Below are positions 40,312-52,173 of a stretch of DNA of 64,000 bases, piece by piece. The stretch is from Neoarius graeffei (Eukaryota; Chordata; Actinopteri; Siluriformes; Ariidae). How positions within the stretch are numbered: position 1 is the stretch's first letter; every line of letters starts with the position of its first letter. Both the position numbers and the translations under genes were made by a program. The DNA lies in assembly GCF_027579695.1 (NCBI RefSeq), contig NC_083571.1, positions 33,274,443 to 33,338,442 of the forward strand. Direction: 5' to 3'. The notes under the pieces were generated by a model. That model was not told the DNA's origin, searched no databases, and saw only the letters and a list, made by a program, of their open reading frames with translations.

Positions 40312-40678
40312 TTTGTCTCTGGTAAAGGCTAGCTGAAGTTCGCTAAATGTCCGCAATAGTAACTTTATTCTGGTTTATTTTTCCTCATGTTGCGCCCCCC
40401 CGAAGAACTCTGGCGCCCCCCAGGGGAGGCGCGCCCCACACTTTGAAAAGCTCTGCCTTAGAGGGTACTGCCCTGGTGACAAGCCACTGTATCCCTCAAG
40501 GTACAATAATGTACTTTATTTTCTGAGACTGTAGTTGTTTTCAGAGGCATCAGTGTGGCACATGTTGCTAGGGTGGTACCATCAAGTGTATTCCTTTTGC
40601 ACCTTTAATATATCTCGTTTACTGAGAAAAGTGGACATGGACTTTTAAAGCTTTACTTAATGTAAAGCACTATGTATA

Positions 40679-42283
40679 CAGTGGAGCAAAAAAGTATTTA
40701 GTCAGCTACCAATTGTGCAAGTTCTCCCACTTAAAAAAAATGAGAGAGGCCTGTAATTTTCATCATAGGTACACCTCAACTATGAGAGACAGAATGGGGG
40801 GAAAGAATCCAGGAAATCACATTGTAGGATTTTTAATGAATTAATTGGTAAATTCCTCGGTAAAATAAGTATTTGGTCACCTACAAACAAGCAAGATTTC
40901 TGGCTCTCACAGACCTGTAACTTCTTCTTTAAGAGGCTCCTCTGTCCTCCACTCGTTACCTGTATTAATGGCACCTGTTTGAACTCGTTATCAGTATAAA
41001 AGACACCTGTCCACAACCTCAAACAGTCACACTCCAAACTCCACTATGGCCAAGACCAAAGAGCTGTCAAAGGACACCAGAAACAGAATTGTAGACCTGC
41101 ACCAGGCTGGGAAGACTGAATCTGCAATAGGTAAGCAGCTTGGTGTGAAGAAATCAACTGTGGGAGCAATTATTAGAAAATGGAAGACATACAAGACCAC
41201 TGATAATCTCCCTCGATCTGGGGCTCCACGCAAGATCTCACCCCGTGGGGTCAAAATGATCACAAGAACGGTGAGCAAAAATCCCAGAATCACACGGGGA
41301 GACCTAGTGAATGACCTGCAGAGAGCTGGGACCAAAGTAACAAAGGCTACCATCAGTAACACACTACGCCGCCAGGGACTCAAATCCTGCAGTGCCAGAC
41401 GTGTCCCCCTGCTTAAGCCAGTACATGTCCAGGCCCGTCTGAAGTTTGCTAGAGAGCATTTGGATGATCCAGAAGAGGATTGGGAGAATGTCATATGGTC
41501 AGATGAAACCAAAATAGAACTTTTTGGTAAAAACTCAACTTGTCGTGTTTGGAGGAGAAAGAATGCTGAGTTGCATCCAAAGAACACCATACCTACTGTG
41601 AAGCATGGGGGTGGAAACATCATGCTTTGGGGCTGTTTTTCTGCAAAGGGACCAGGACGACTGATCCGTGTAAAGGAAAGAATGAATGGGGCCATGTATC
41701 GTGAGATTTTGAGTGAAAACCTCCTTCCATCAGCAAGGGCATTGAAGATGAAACGTGGCTGGGTCTTTCAGCATGACAATGATCCCAAACACACCGCCCG
41801 GGCAACGAAGGAGTGGCTTTGTAAGAAGCATTTCAAGGTCCTGGAGTGGCCTAGCCAGTCTCCAGATCTCAACCCCATAGAAAATCTTTGGAGGGAGTTG
41901 AAAGTCCGTGTTGCCCAGCAACAGCCCCAAAACATCACTGCTCTAGAGGAGATCTGCATGGAGGAATGGGCCAAAATACCAGCAACATTGTGTGAAAACC
42001 TTGTGAAGACTTACAGAAAATGTTTGACCTCTGTCATTGCCAACAAATGGTATATAACAAAGTATCGAGATGAACTTTTGTTATTGACCAAATACTTATT
42101 TTCCACCATAATTTGCAAATAAATTCTTTAAAAATCTGACAATGTGATTTCCTGGATTTTTTTTCTCATTTTGTCTCTCATAGTTGAAGTGTACCTATGA
42201 TGAAAATTACAGGCCTCTCTCATCTTTTTAAGTGGGAGAACTTGCACAATTGGTGACTGACTAAATACTTTTTTGCCCCACTG
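40679..42283 (+). mobile_element. Tc1-like transposon with open transposase and long inverted repeats
   Basis: TA flanks at 40677-40678 and 42284-42285. The ends CAGTGGAGCAAAAAAGTATT and the complement of AATACTTTTTTGCCCCACTG pair and extend about 200 bp inward with roughly 90% identity by eye. Total length is 1605 bp. This is the most complete DNA transposon in the window. Confidence 0.95.
41046..42122 (+). CDS. Tc1-like transposase, open reading frame, with stop-loss extension
   Basis: 358 codons from ATG 41046. N-terminal helix-turn-helix regions: [20 protein letters not shown] and [15 protein letters not shown], with a hook-like SGAPRKIS. The DD34E catalytic set is intact: [24 protein letters not shown] and [11 protein letters not shown]. 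The protein should end at TKY as in relatives, but the following codon is CGA where TGA would be expected. So 18 extra residues ([18 protein letters not shown]) run into the inverted repeat. Transposase cuts and pastes the element at TA sites. Whether the extension harms activity is unknown. The element is otherwise complete, so recent mobility is plausible. Confidence 0.92.
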   Translation: MAKTKELSKDTRNRIVDLHQAGKTESAIGKQLGVKKSTVGAIIRKWKTYKTTDNLPRSGAPRKISPRGVKMITRTVSKNPRITRGDLVNDLQRAGTKVTKATISNTLRRQGLKSCSARRVPLLKPVHVQARLKFAREHLDDPEEDWENVIWSDETKIELFGKNSTCRVWRRKNAELHPKNTIPTVKHGGGNIMLWGCFSAKGPGRLIRVKERMNGAMYREILSENLLPSARALKMKRGWVFQHDNDPKHTARATKEWLCKKHFKVLEWPSQSPDLNPIENLWRELKVRVAQQQPQNITALEEICMEEWAKIPATLCENLVKTYRKCLTSVIANKWYITKYRDELLLLTKYLFSTIICK

Positions 42284-42335
42284 TATATATCAAATGGAGA
42301 CAAATTTGTGTGTGCTCTTGTGTTCTTTACATGTA

Positions 42336-42338
<3 letters not shown>

Positions 42339-42384
<46 letters not shown>
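42339..42384. repeat. (CT)n microsatellite
   Basis: CT repeats with one TGT interruption, just downstream of the Tc1 element. Confidence 0.95.
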
Positions 42385-42505
42385 ATGCTGATTGCACAGT
42401 TGTGTTGCATTGTCATGCACTTCTGTTACATCTAACTCTATGGACTTTGATTTGGACTTTAAATTGATGCATGTGCCTAAAATTGTTTCCCTGTCTTTGC
42501 TCTGA

Positions 42506-42506
42506 T

Positions 42507-42602
<96 letters not shown>
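42506..42602. repeat. (TTTC)n microsatellite
   Basis: About 24 near-perfect TTTC units. Long open frames over it (Phe/Leu/Ser or Lys/Glu) are artefacts. Confidence 0.97.
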
Positions 42603-42603
<1 letters not shown>

Positions 42604-42904
42604 TCATGCATGTTTTGTCTAGGCTTGTCTTGGCACAAACATTGATGTCAGAACACATGTGCGCGTGCATATAGGAATGTGTCACCTTTAAAACACCTTT
42701 TAACCCCCCACACACGTCAGTTTTTAGAAACATTTTTGTCCACGTTCAGAATCATGGAATCATGGGCCATGTGCAATGCTCGTGCACACTTGTCTGGAAT
42801 AAAACAGATTTTAGAGCGGAAACTACCTAAACCTCATCACTGATGTGGGACCTTGTAGATAGAATACATCTTTTGTATCTGTAGCCTAATATACACATTT
42901 GATG

Positions 42905-43195
42905 GGCGCCTTTCTGTGTATACACCTGTGTATGTTCTCCTCGTGTCTGAATGGGTTTCCTACGGGTGCTCCGGTTTCCTCCTACAGTCCAAAGACGTGG
43001 ATTAGTTAAACTGGCTACTCTAAATCACCTATAGGTGTGAACATGAGTGTGAATGGCTGTCTGGCTCTCTGTGTTAGCTCGGTAATAGATTGGTGACCTG
43101 TCCAGGGTGTATCCCGCCTCTCACCCAGTGTCAGCTGGGATTGGCTCCAGGTCATCCAAGATCCGCAATGGATAATTAGTATAGATAACAAATGA
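42905..43195 (+). mobile_element. old, 5'-truncated SINE related to family A
   Basis: CCTTTCTGTGTATACACC, GGGTGCTCCGGTTTCC, TCCAGGGTGTATCCCGCC and CAGCTGGGATTGGCTCCAG are clearly related to family A but diverged. The head with the tRNA boxes is lost. It is the oldest copy in the window. Confidence 0.8.
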
Positions 43196-43833
43196 GAATC
43201 CATCTTATGGATCACTGATGTGCCTTTATTTATCTTTTAGAGGTCAAACCTGTAAATTATGCACCTTTTGCAGGTAAAAATGATATATACTATAGTACAA
43301 AAGGTATTTCCTTCAGCATGCCACCACACTGACACAACCACTACCTTCTCCCAAGAATAAAAATGTGAACAATTTAAAACCACAAGCCCCTAAACCCATC
43401 ATACATGATGAGTATCAAAAGCAACATCAGGACACACCTGTGTGAGTATGAGACATGGACTGTGTTGGAAAAACTTCTGTCTGATTTCATAATGAGATGA
43501 TTCAAAGAAATCTAATTAACTTTGACCCACTTTGCGGCTTGCATATATTTCCTAGATCTCGTATGCCCTGGACAGGTTTTTTTTTTTTAAAAAAAGAAAC
43601 CTTTTCTGTTCCAATTTTTTTTTTTTTGGGTGTTAAATCTGAAATAGACATCCGCTATTACTGGGATGCTCTAGCTGCCAGTTACTAACTTTGTTCTTTG
43701 TGCAAATCAACCACTCTGGCTCTGGTTTAGCAGTGTGGTTTTAGATTGTGTTTTTATTTGAAGTGTGTGATGGGTTTGAATTTTTTTACCTGACGCCTTT
43801 GACGTGATTCCAAACTGTGTTTCATGGATGACA
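43196..43833. other. no recognisable feature
   Basis: Unique-looking sequence with a poly-T/poly-A patch near 43579-43627. No coding motif. Confidence 0.45.
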
Positions 43834-43841
43834 AAGACGTG

Positions 43842-44781
43842 CAGGGCCGCTGACAGCTTTGGCTGGGCCCGGGACAAAATGCTCTGAATGTTACGCCCCA
43901 AGCCTGCATGCGACAGCCCCCGCAATACCTTCCTAAACTCGTGGATAGTCTACTATAATCACGCAATTGGGGTGCTCTTGAAGGAGCAGCGATGGACGGG
44001 GGATTTCGGGCAGGGCTGGGGGCGAACATAGTATACTGTGCGTGCGTACTGTCCAGTGTGAAAAGCAGAGAAGAACACACTGCTCGAGAAACGGCGGGAT
44101 ATGATTGCGGGCTAATGTGAATATTCTTAGCTTCAATCAGATATATGAAACACAATGTTAAGCCATTGTGGTTATGAAATGATTCAATGCCCTGTGCGTT
44201 TGATATGGTGTTCAGTGTGACTTGCTCTCCCCTCGTTTGTAACATGAATTGCGTGCCATGCGTGCCTTGGTTGGGGTTACTTTACGGGGCTGGAAAAAGT
44301 TGGCTGTGTCTTACCTGGCTCAGCTGCCCCACTGCCTTTGCTAGTACCTGCTGCATCATCCGAATCTTTTTTAAAATATTTATGCAGTGAGCCCCTGAGT
44401 CTCTTGGTTTCTTCCTCTCTTTTTCTCTCTCTTTTCTTTTCTGTGCTCCTGACTTGTGCATGTTGGCAAATGACACGCACGCTGATTGTCGAAGCGCTAT
44501 GATCGAACGATGTCGTTTTTTTCCCCTTAATCAAAGAGTCAGACCAAACCATTTTTGCATTAGGGGTGGTAGGGGGTTCTTGACGCCTTTTTCAAAGACA
44601 ATAAAGGTAAAAGATCTAGAAATCATTTATTGAATGCAAATATAGCACATTTCTCCCCCAAATCAACACATTTTGAAATGAAATAAAATAATCGCAACTT
44701 CATGAGAGCCCAGTTCTGGGCCCTCCCCATTCCTGGGCCCGGGACAACATACCCGTTTGTCCCCCCCTGTCGGCGGGCCTG
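43842..44781 (-). mobile_element. non-autonomous hAT with perfect 8 bp TSD
   Basis: The ends CAGGGCCGCTGACAG and the complement of CTGTCGGCGGGCCTG are paired. AAGACGTG at 43834-43841 and 44782-44789 is the target duplication. Subterminal CTGGGCCCGGGACAA occurs on both sides. Inside is the start of a zf-TTF/ZMYM1-type transposase. Confidence 0.94.
44280..44480 (-). pseudogene. N-terminus of a ZMYM1/zf-TTF-type hAT transposase
   Basis: Minus-strand HKSGAQKRKEREKE in one frame and KRLRGSLHKYFKKDSDDAAG in the next. These are typical opening words of this transposase group (lysine-rich lead before the zinc finger). The finger and catalytic parts are missing. Confidence 0.65.
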
Positions 44782-44789
44782 AAGACGTG

Positions 44790-46009
44790 TCCAAATTCCA
44801 TTTACATACAGTATATTCATTAGGAGGCTGATGCTTTTATCCTAAGCCATGGAGATAGGATGTAAGGGTCTTACTCAAGGACTTCCATTGGTAGCGACAG
44901 ACCTAGAGTCTCCACAGAGCCTAACACCCAAGGCAGATTCGGAAAAAACAAATCGGATTCAGTCTTCCTACTTTACATCAAATGCAGTTGCTTTGGTGAA
45001 GTTTCATGTCCAATCCCTTTTCCATAAATACATTCCAAAATCTTCATATACATACTTCTAATGACCTTCTAGTGAGCTAATATATTCACTATCCATCATT
45101 GAACATCACTATCCAACCCCAATCAGGCCACTTTTGAGGATTTTAGAGCTTGTCAACTACATTTCAGTCTTGTTTTTGCACGCTGTTGAACATCAGGTCC
45201 TGGGTTTGTCTGGAAAGACTTCCCAGACGCTTCTGTAGAGATCATGTAACCATCCAAGTATGGTTGAGCTATAAATTTGAAACATGATCTGGTCTGACAT
45301 AAAGTTTCCACAATGTTCCCCTGGCTATTGTTGATGGACAAGAGCTTCCATTCTGTGCGCTTTCACTTCCAGAATCAGTGATTTCAGATGAAACACCATT
45401 TTTAGAAAGGGTACACCTTTATATAGTATAATGTTATATTCAGATTTATTATTTTGCACATTTATTTTGTTGATTATTTTTATTTTGTTTCTTTATTTTT
45501 GTTTAGAGTGTGCTCTAAAAACAGTGAAGTCAGAAATGTTATTTTTCCTTCTGTCTGTGTTGAAGGAAAATTACTTGCTAGCTAAAAGTGGCTAAATTAA
45601 AGATGCAAAAATAATACGGCAAACACGTCTCGGGTCATGGGCTGCATTGGGCATAAAGGTGAACCTTGTGGAAACTTTATTTCAGACCAGATTATATTTC
45701 AGATCCACATAAAAACCTGTTTCTCAGCCAACAGTGACAGCTGCACGTGTCCTGATTTCTGTGTGTAGGGCATTAACAGATTTCCATCCTTCAACCTTTC
45801 ATTCATTCTTTCAAACTCAGTTTCTCTTTATCCCCAGGTCCCTTTCAGCTGAAGTTTCCGCTCCACGTTCCCATCACATCTTTCTAATCTTTGCTTTTTA
45901 AAAAAAATTACATCTTTGTACTTGATTATGTAATAACCTGCTGTCTAGGATTTAGAGTTACATAAATAGTGTTCCTGCCATTTGATGTTCCACAGTTTGG
46001 AATGATGCC

Positions 46010-46011
<2 letters not shown>
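44790..46011. other. no recognisable gene or element
   Basis: AT-rich sequence. 44820-44930 (GGAGGCTGATGCTTTTATCC ... ACTCAAGGACTTCCATTGG) resembles the body of other fish retroelements but has no boundaries. Confidence 0.45.

Positions 46012-46053
<42 letters not shown>
46012..46053. repeat. (GT)n microsatellite
   Basis: About 20 uninterrupted GT units. Confidence 0.97.
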
Positions 46054-46056
<3 letters not shown>

Positions 46057-46282
46057 CTTTTAATCTCAATATCAGAGTTATTTCAGGAAAATATGAAGAT
46101 TTGCAAAGCATGCTTAACAATATTCAGTCAGTTGGTTGTTGCTTTGTTTTTTCATTTATTCTGAGCATCCATTCATTGGCTCCTTGGCTTTGAGCAATGG
46201 TTTGTTTATTCATTCATTACGTTGCTGATTCTATCATTGATCATTCTTTTTGCATTTATTTCAGTTTTTATATATGCTTCAT

Positions 46283-46648
46283 TCATTCATCCATCCATTA
46301 TCTGTAACCACTTATCCTGTGCAGGGTCACAGGCAAGCTGGAGCCTATCCCAGCTGACTATGGGCGAGAGGCAGGGTACACCCTGGATAAGTCGCCAGGT
46401 CATCGCAGGGCTGACACATAGAGACAATCATTCACACTCACATCTACGGTCAATTTAGAGCCACCATTTAGCTTAACCTGCATGTCTTTGGACTGTGGGG
46501 GAAACCGGAGCACCCAGTGGAAACCCACACAGACACAGGGAGAACATGCAAACTCCACATAGAAAGACCCCCATTGGCCACTGGGCTCAAACCCAGAACC
46601 TTCTTATTGTGAGGTGACAGTGCTAACCACTACACCACCATGCCACCC
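46283..46648 (-). mobile_element. SINE family A in an ATTC-rich field
   Basis: Reverse copy. Its tail (CATC)n on the left and the CATTCATTC sequence directly to the right of its head blend into the surrounding ATTC field, so a target duplication cannot be read. Confidence 0.88.
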
Positions 46649-47935
46649 TCATTCATTCATTCATTTGGTTATTCTTCATTCAGTTGTTCAGCCAGTCATT
46701 TGTTCATTCACTAATTTTTGAGTTATTCATTTGATGATTTTTTTGTCTTATTGTGATAATATTCATTCATTCATTCATTCATTCATTTTTTTAATTCATA
46801 AATTGACTTGCTTCATTCATTCATTCATTCATTCATTCGGTTTCTTTGATTTTAATTCATTTACTCATGTTATCCATGTTATGCCTTCAATGCATTTGTT
46901 GGTTCATTCATTTGATCATTCATTAATTTATTCATTCACTGTTATGCCTGTTCCATTACCGCTTACTGTATTAATTCTTGAATATATTGTAATCTTTACA
47001 TGTTCGTTCATTCATTCATTCACAAGTTGGTGGGTTCTGTGGATGTAAATTACGGGGGGGGGGAGCAGTGTTTGTAACCCCCCAATAATCAAAACTGGCC
47101 AAAACACCCTCCTACCTCTCACGAATAATCATCTCATCATAATAAACAAGAAATATTAACTGTTATAAAATATGCTAAAGTGGTGGGTTTTCATGAATCA
47201 GTGTAACTGGCAAGCAAAGGATAACATTTTTCTTGTCGTTTTAAAACAAAAATAGAAAAACCTCTCCACAACAGGAGGTATGCTACTGTAATAGTACTAC
47301 CACTCATGGGTCAAATGACTGAATGAAAGTCTTATTTTCTGATGTATTTTCATTGTGTTAGGTGAACCAGTTCAGACCACTTTTATTGTCATTATGAGCT
47401 AGTTGTTATTATCTTGCTAGTATGAGGTCTAAATAGTAATTAGTAATTATTTCTAAAGTATCAATTAATGATTTATTGTTCACAAATAATGATTTAGGAA
47501 TTACCCATGATGATAAAACAATGTTCAAATCAAGTTACACCCTTGGTGGGATCATACAATAACATGTGAAACACTTGTTGATTAATTTGCTATTTTTTTC
47601 CCCAAACATTTTAATCAGGATCATTCATTAATTTGTTTCACTTAAGATTTCTTTATTCACTTTTTTTAGTCACTGAGTTTGTTCATTTACTGTTTCACTC
47701 AGTAATTCACTTGTTCATTGGTTGTAACCATGACATTGTCGGTGTTTGGAAGCTATTTATTCAGTCATTCATTTGTTCACTTGCTTATTTATTTATGAAT
47801 TCATTCATAATTCTGGCATCCCTTTATCCACTTATTTCTTTGCCCATTCATCTACTGAACTGGTTTTTCATTCATTCATTAATTCTTTCATTCATTTCAC
47901 TGAGAGATAAACACCTGGACGTGTTCTTTCAAACA
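46649..47935. repeat. degenerate (ATTC)n field
   Basis: Runs of CATT/ATTCATTC appear repeatedly (46650-46670, 46760-46790, 46815-46840, 46905-46940, 47005-47025, 47865-47895). Between them are related but mutated words such as TTCATTTG and ATTCACTT. Two stretches (about 47040-47580) are less repetitive. It looks like an expanded and decayed microsatellite. Confidence 0.7.
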
Positions 47936-49065
47936 TAGTTCGTTTACAGGCAGCTGTCAGGATTGTAACTGACCATTACAATGATGTTTTATTATTAATC
48001 AAAACCCACTGCATGTGTGTGTTGATGATGCGCTTGTCCATAGTGTTTATCAGTGGAGCAGAAAGCTGTCTCCTTCTTCCGATGCCTTGCCAAGTTAACA
48101 GCGGCCTTTACAGAAAGGTCCAATCATAAAGCGCTGGGTAGGAGCAGAGGTGGGTAGAGTAGCCAAAACTTGTACTTAAGTAAGAGTATTGTTACTTTAG
48201 AATAATATTACTCAAGTAAAAGTAAAAAGTAGTCGTCCAATTAATTACTTGAGTAAGAGTAAAAAGTACTAAGTGAAAAAACTACTCAAGTACTGAATAA
48301 CTGCTGAGTAACTTTTGTTTATTGATCAGGATGTCATAACAGGCAGAGATTTCATATATATTTCACATAAACTGTGTGTGTGTAGTTCTGTGTATTAACA
48401 ATAACAACAAGAAGCTCAAGGCAGTCTGCACATAAACCATAACACTGTGTGCGCGTGCACGTTCACTCCGTGAAGTGACTGTTCAGCTTTAACAGCAGCT
48501 GAACATCACACGTAATATCTCCTCGTACGAAAAAGACTGGAAATAATCCTGTAAGATGCGATCAACGATGTTAATCCTTTCGTCTCCCAAAAAGTTGTTT
48601 ACTGGATCCATCTCGCAGAGGAGTTAGCAAGTGGAAGTAACAAGCAGAAAGGTTGCTAACTAGCTGCCAGTGCCCAGCTTGGCTGGGTGGTGGTGGGGAT
48701 TGCTAGCAAGCGGTCAAGCTAACAAGCTAATGCCCTTCCTTTTGTGAACAAGCACTTGTAGACAAATAATAAAACAAATCTCACAGAAAAAAACACCTAA
48801 AGTCTTCACAAATCCCTCTAATCCACAACAAATACAGTAGCTTGAAAAATGGAGATTTCACAAACGATATGTTACGCGTTGTTAAGTTGTTAAGTTTTCA
48901 CCAGTCTTCCATTCCCAGTTTTTGACCAGAGCCGTGTACAACTGTAACGCTATTGAGGAGCTGACATTAGGCGAGCAACCTTATTTTCATGAGCATTTTT
49001 TGGTTTCACATTAATAAAAAGTGATTGTTAGGAAGATTTTTTGTAGTTTTATTTCTTGGTTCTCT

Positions 49066-49109
<44 letters not shown>

Positions 49110-49528
49110 CTTGCTGTCTGAGGCCGCAGTGCGTCAATACATTTCCACAAAACAATGTATTTTACAGTTATTTATGATGTTACAACAGGGCTAACGTCTG
49201 CCTACGAAGACAGCCAAAAGCGCACAGCCTACTTAGCGCAATGTGTTTCCTCAAATTTGACGTTGAGTTTTTATAAGCTGAAACGTCCACTGGTTTGGGG
49301 AGACACATGTGACACCGCATAACATATAACTATTATTTTTTTGTTGTTTGGAGAGTGAACATGGTTTGTATGTGTGGCCAGGGGTGTGCCTCTTCAGCTT
49401 GATGAGAAACGCTGGCCGCTGTCTCTGCCATTTTTCTTCTGCTTCCGTGCTCTTTTCCACCTGGACTGGTCTTGCCGTGGGAATTTTGTGTGCGGGCGCG
49501 CACGGCGGCTTGGCTCTGTTTGATTGGC

Positions 49529-50553
49529 CAGTCCCCCCAGGATTCTGTGGCCCTTTTTTGTGATTGTTGCGGGCTAAAATGTCTGATGTTGCAGGGGTTT
49601 TCCCAAAAAATTGCAATAAAAGTTGCAGTGTTTTTTAGGTTTTTGCTGCGATTACATTGCGGGAGGAAGTGAAAGTTGCGAGAAATTGTTGCGATTCTCT
49701 TTTTGTGATTAAAATTGAGTGATATGTTAAATAAGTTATTACTGAAAAACTATTGATTAAAAAAACAAAGACACTGAGAAATGGTCCTATAAACAACTTT
49801 ACCAATATAAAAGATTACCAGGACTACAAAAATGCAGAAAAATAGGCTTTACTTATCCAAATGCACCTGTTGGTTCAAAAGTTAAAGTGCATAGAACCTC
49901 ACAGCACAACATGAAGTTCCCTTAAAATATAATATAAATGCCTCAGTTTTCATGTAAGAAAAAAAAAACTATTAATACTAGTACTGTGTGCAGGCAGTCT
50001 CTCCTGAAGACTAAATTAAGCAATAATTATAAACTAATAAAATAAATGGCTCAGGCTTCATAGAAGAAAAAAAACAATTTGAACAGAATCTCACAGTATG
50101 ATGCTGAAGCTGCCTAAACAATGGAAAATAAAATCATTTTGGCAAAAATGTTGGCATCCATTAATTTCTTGTATTAAGTAAAAAATAAAGTGCACACAGT
50201 CCTTCACTGTAAACATAACACACTTTCAGTAACAGAATTTAAGCCTACAGTATATAAACACTGACTCGTACATGCAGTGTTGCCAGATACTGCTGTTTTC
50301 CAGCCCAAAATATGTTCAAAACCCGCCTTAATGCACTTGAAACCGCCCAATTGAGTGGGAAACCACCCAATCTGGCAACACTGGAAGTAAGGCGTAAGGT
50401 AGTTTGTCGACGTCACCTCAAGACGACGCCAACGATTGGTCAAATTTGTGGGAAAGTTGCGGTGATTGGATATAATTGCAACACCACCCTGAATTTGCAG
50501 GGATTGGTTGAATTTGCGTTGATGTTGCAAATCGCGAAATCCTGGAGGGTCTG
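49529..50553. mobile_element. nested hAT-like non-autonomous element (family N), copy 2
   Basis: The ends CAGTCCCCCCAGGATT and the complement of ATCCTGGAGGGTCTG are paired, flanked by ATTGGC or TGATTGGC on both sides. It is about 1.03 kb and closely matches copy 1 without its Tc1 insertion. It includes the same MITE at the same relative place. Confidence 0.9.
50275..50383. mobile_element. hAT-type MITE inside element N, copy 2 (109 bp)
   Basis: Same ends as at 21226, with an internal 17 bp partial duplication (CCCAATTGAGTGGGAAACCA). The right flank differs from copy 1 because about 30 bp next to it are missing. Confidence 0.85.
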
Positions 50554-50910
50554 ATTGGCGAAATGGAGTTAAACCATAGCTCCTCCCACTATGGCTCTGG
50601 CTGCCCCATTTGATCGGTGAGATGTGGTCATGTGACAGAGCCTCTGCTGGAAGTCTCGACAAAACATAAACAAACAGACCACGCATCGCACGGATCAATA
50701 AAAATTAAAAATAAAGTAGTGAGTAACGAGCAGAATATAGCCCAATGTAACGGAGTAAAAGTACCGATTCTTCTTCACAAATATACTCAAGTAAAAGTAA
50801 AAAGTATGCTGCATTAAAACTACTCTTACAAGTACAATTCATCCAAAAAGTTACTCAAGTAAATGTAATGGAGTAAATGTAGCGCGTTACTACCCACCTC
50901 TGGGTAGGAA

Positions 50911-52165
50911 TAGGATGGTTTCATGCATCCAGCTACCAGCAGATCAACTGGATACTCTCACTCTCTGAGAGTATCTCGGCTACAAATCATGCTCCTATTT
51001 TTGTAAGTCTCTTTTATAAACATGCTAGTTATCAGAAAAAAGTTTGTAGCTAATACTAAGGACTCCGCTACCGACCTTGCCAGCTATACTATCCGATTTG
51101 ATTAGGTAGGTTTCTGAGCAGTGTGGTCATTCAACAACTCTCAGAAAACATGGTGGCCTTTTGTTAACTCTAAAGAAATAATATCATATTTCTTTTAGCA
51201 AATAAATTACATCCTGCTGTTTTTTTTTTTGTTTTTTGTTTTTTTTACAATGCCCCAGACTTTAAAGATTGCCTTGCAGTGAAGTTAGCAAGCAGCACCA
51301 CAAGGATTGTGACTACCTAGCTAAGAGCACAGTGTACAAAAAAGCAAGCTGCACACATCCACCATTTTGTTCTGCGTGTGCTAAATCTTCAAATAATGCA
51401 GCTCAGCCACTTTAGTGACACCTGTTAGTGTCAGCTACATTAACACTTCTTCCTTCCTCCAGCTAGTTGAAAACACTTAACCTTTTCTTTCTCTTGTGTA
51501 GTGTTATTACTTATGTCCAGATTGAAGGACTTGTCTTATTTCTGTTCATTCATGGATTTGTTTTGGGCCACTTTTTTCAGGCCCTTGATAGGAAATATTA
51601 AGTCGGTCAATCAATAATTAAATATAAAAACATTATTTAAACATCACAATGTAATCCATATATAAAAATCCGACTAACGCCATCACCAATTATTATACAT
51701 TTTTTTTTTTTTATCTGAACAATCGAGGTGGACGTTAATGAGTCTCCTTATATGTAAATTTACCCAAACTCAGGTGTGATGCCTACGATATGAACGTTTT
51801 TTTTTTTTTTTCTTAAACAATTTGATTTCGGAATGGTTTTTTGAATAAATTTGTTTGTATCCGATGCAACAAATAAGACCCATTTTGGGACGCTGACAAC
51901 AATTTGCTAGATTTCCTTTCACAATATTCTTGCATTTCGAAGTGTAAAAAGACACAAAGAATGAAACTCTTGTGTATTTTCTGACGTGCTGTTACTGTAA
52001 AGCGGCGCAATATGCTGACATCACCAGTACTAACACGTCACAAACACACATCATGGAAAGACTTGAACACAAATTACTTGTTGCAAAATCTCTTATTTGC
52101 AGTTTGCATACAGTTCAGCCATAATTTATAAGAATAATTGCTATAATTAGGGGACTTCCTTTCAG
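50911..52165. other. no recognisable feature
   Basis: Unique-looking DNA with a T-run near 51220-51248. No coding motif. Confidence 0.45.
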
Positions 52166-52173
52166 GTTTTTAG

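Larger units (their letters stand above)
37253..40455 (-). mobile_element. non-autonomous hAT with perfect 8 bp TSD, host of nested elements
   Basis: The ends CAGGGGTTTTCAAAGTGTGG and the complement of CACACTTTGAAAAGCTCTG are paired. CCTTAGAG at 37245-37252 and 40456-40463 is the target duplication. Internally it keeps the first part of a transposase on the minus strand, split by the element at 37581-40243. Confidence 0.95.
48145..50902. mobile_element. non-autonomous hAT, CAGAGGTGGGTAG ends, with nested element
   Basis: The ends CAGAGGTGGGTAG and the complement of CTACCCACCTCTG are paired. GGTAGGAG (48137-48144) and GGTAGGAA (50903-50910) form a 7/8 target duplication. Subterminal AAGTAAAAGTAAAAAGTA repeats face each other on both sides. 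No transposase is visible. It hosts element N copy 2 at 49529-50553 and a (GT)n tract at 49069-49106. Confidence 0.92.

Noticed and set aside
42471-42733. Open frames over the TTTC repeat (Phe/Leu/Ser-rich and Lys/Glu-rich)
   Set aside because: Pure microsatellite translation.
46731-47938. Small membrane-protein-like ORFs rich in Phe, Ile, His and Ser
   Set aside because: They are translations of the ATTC-rich field.
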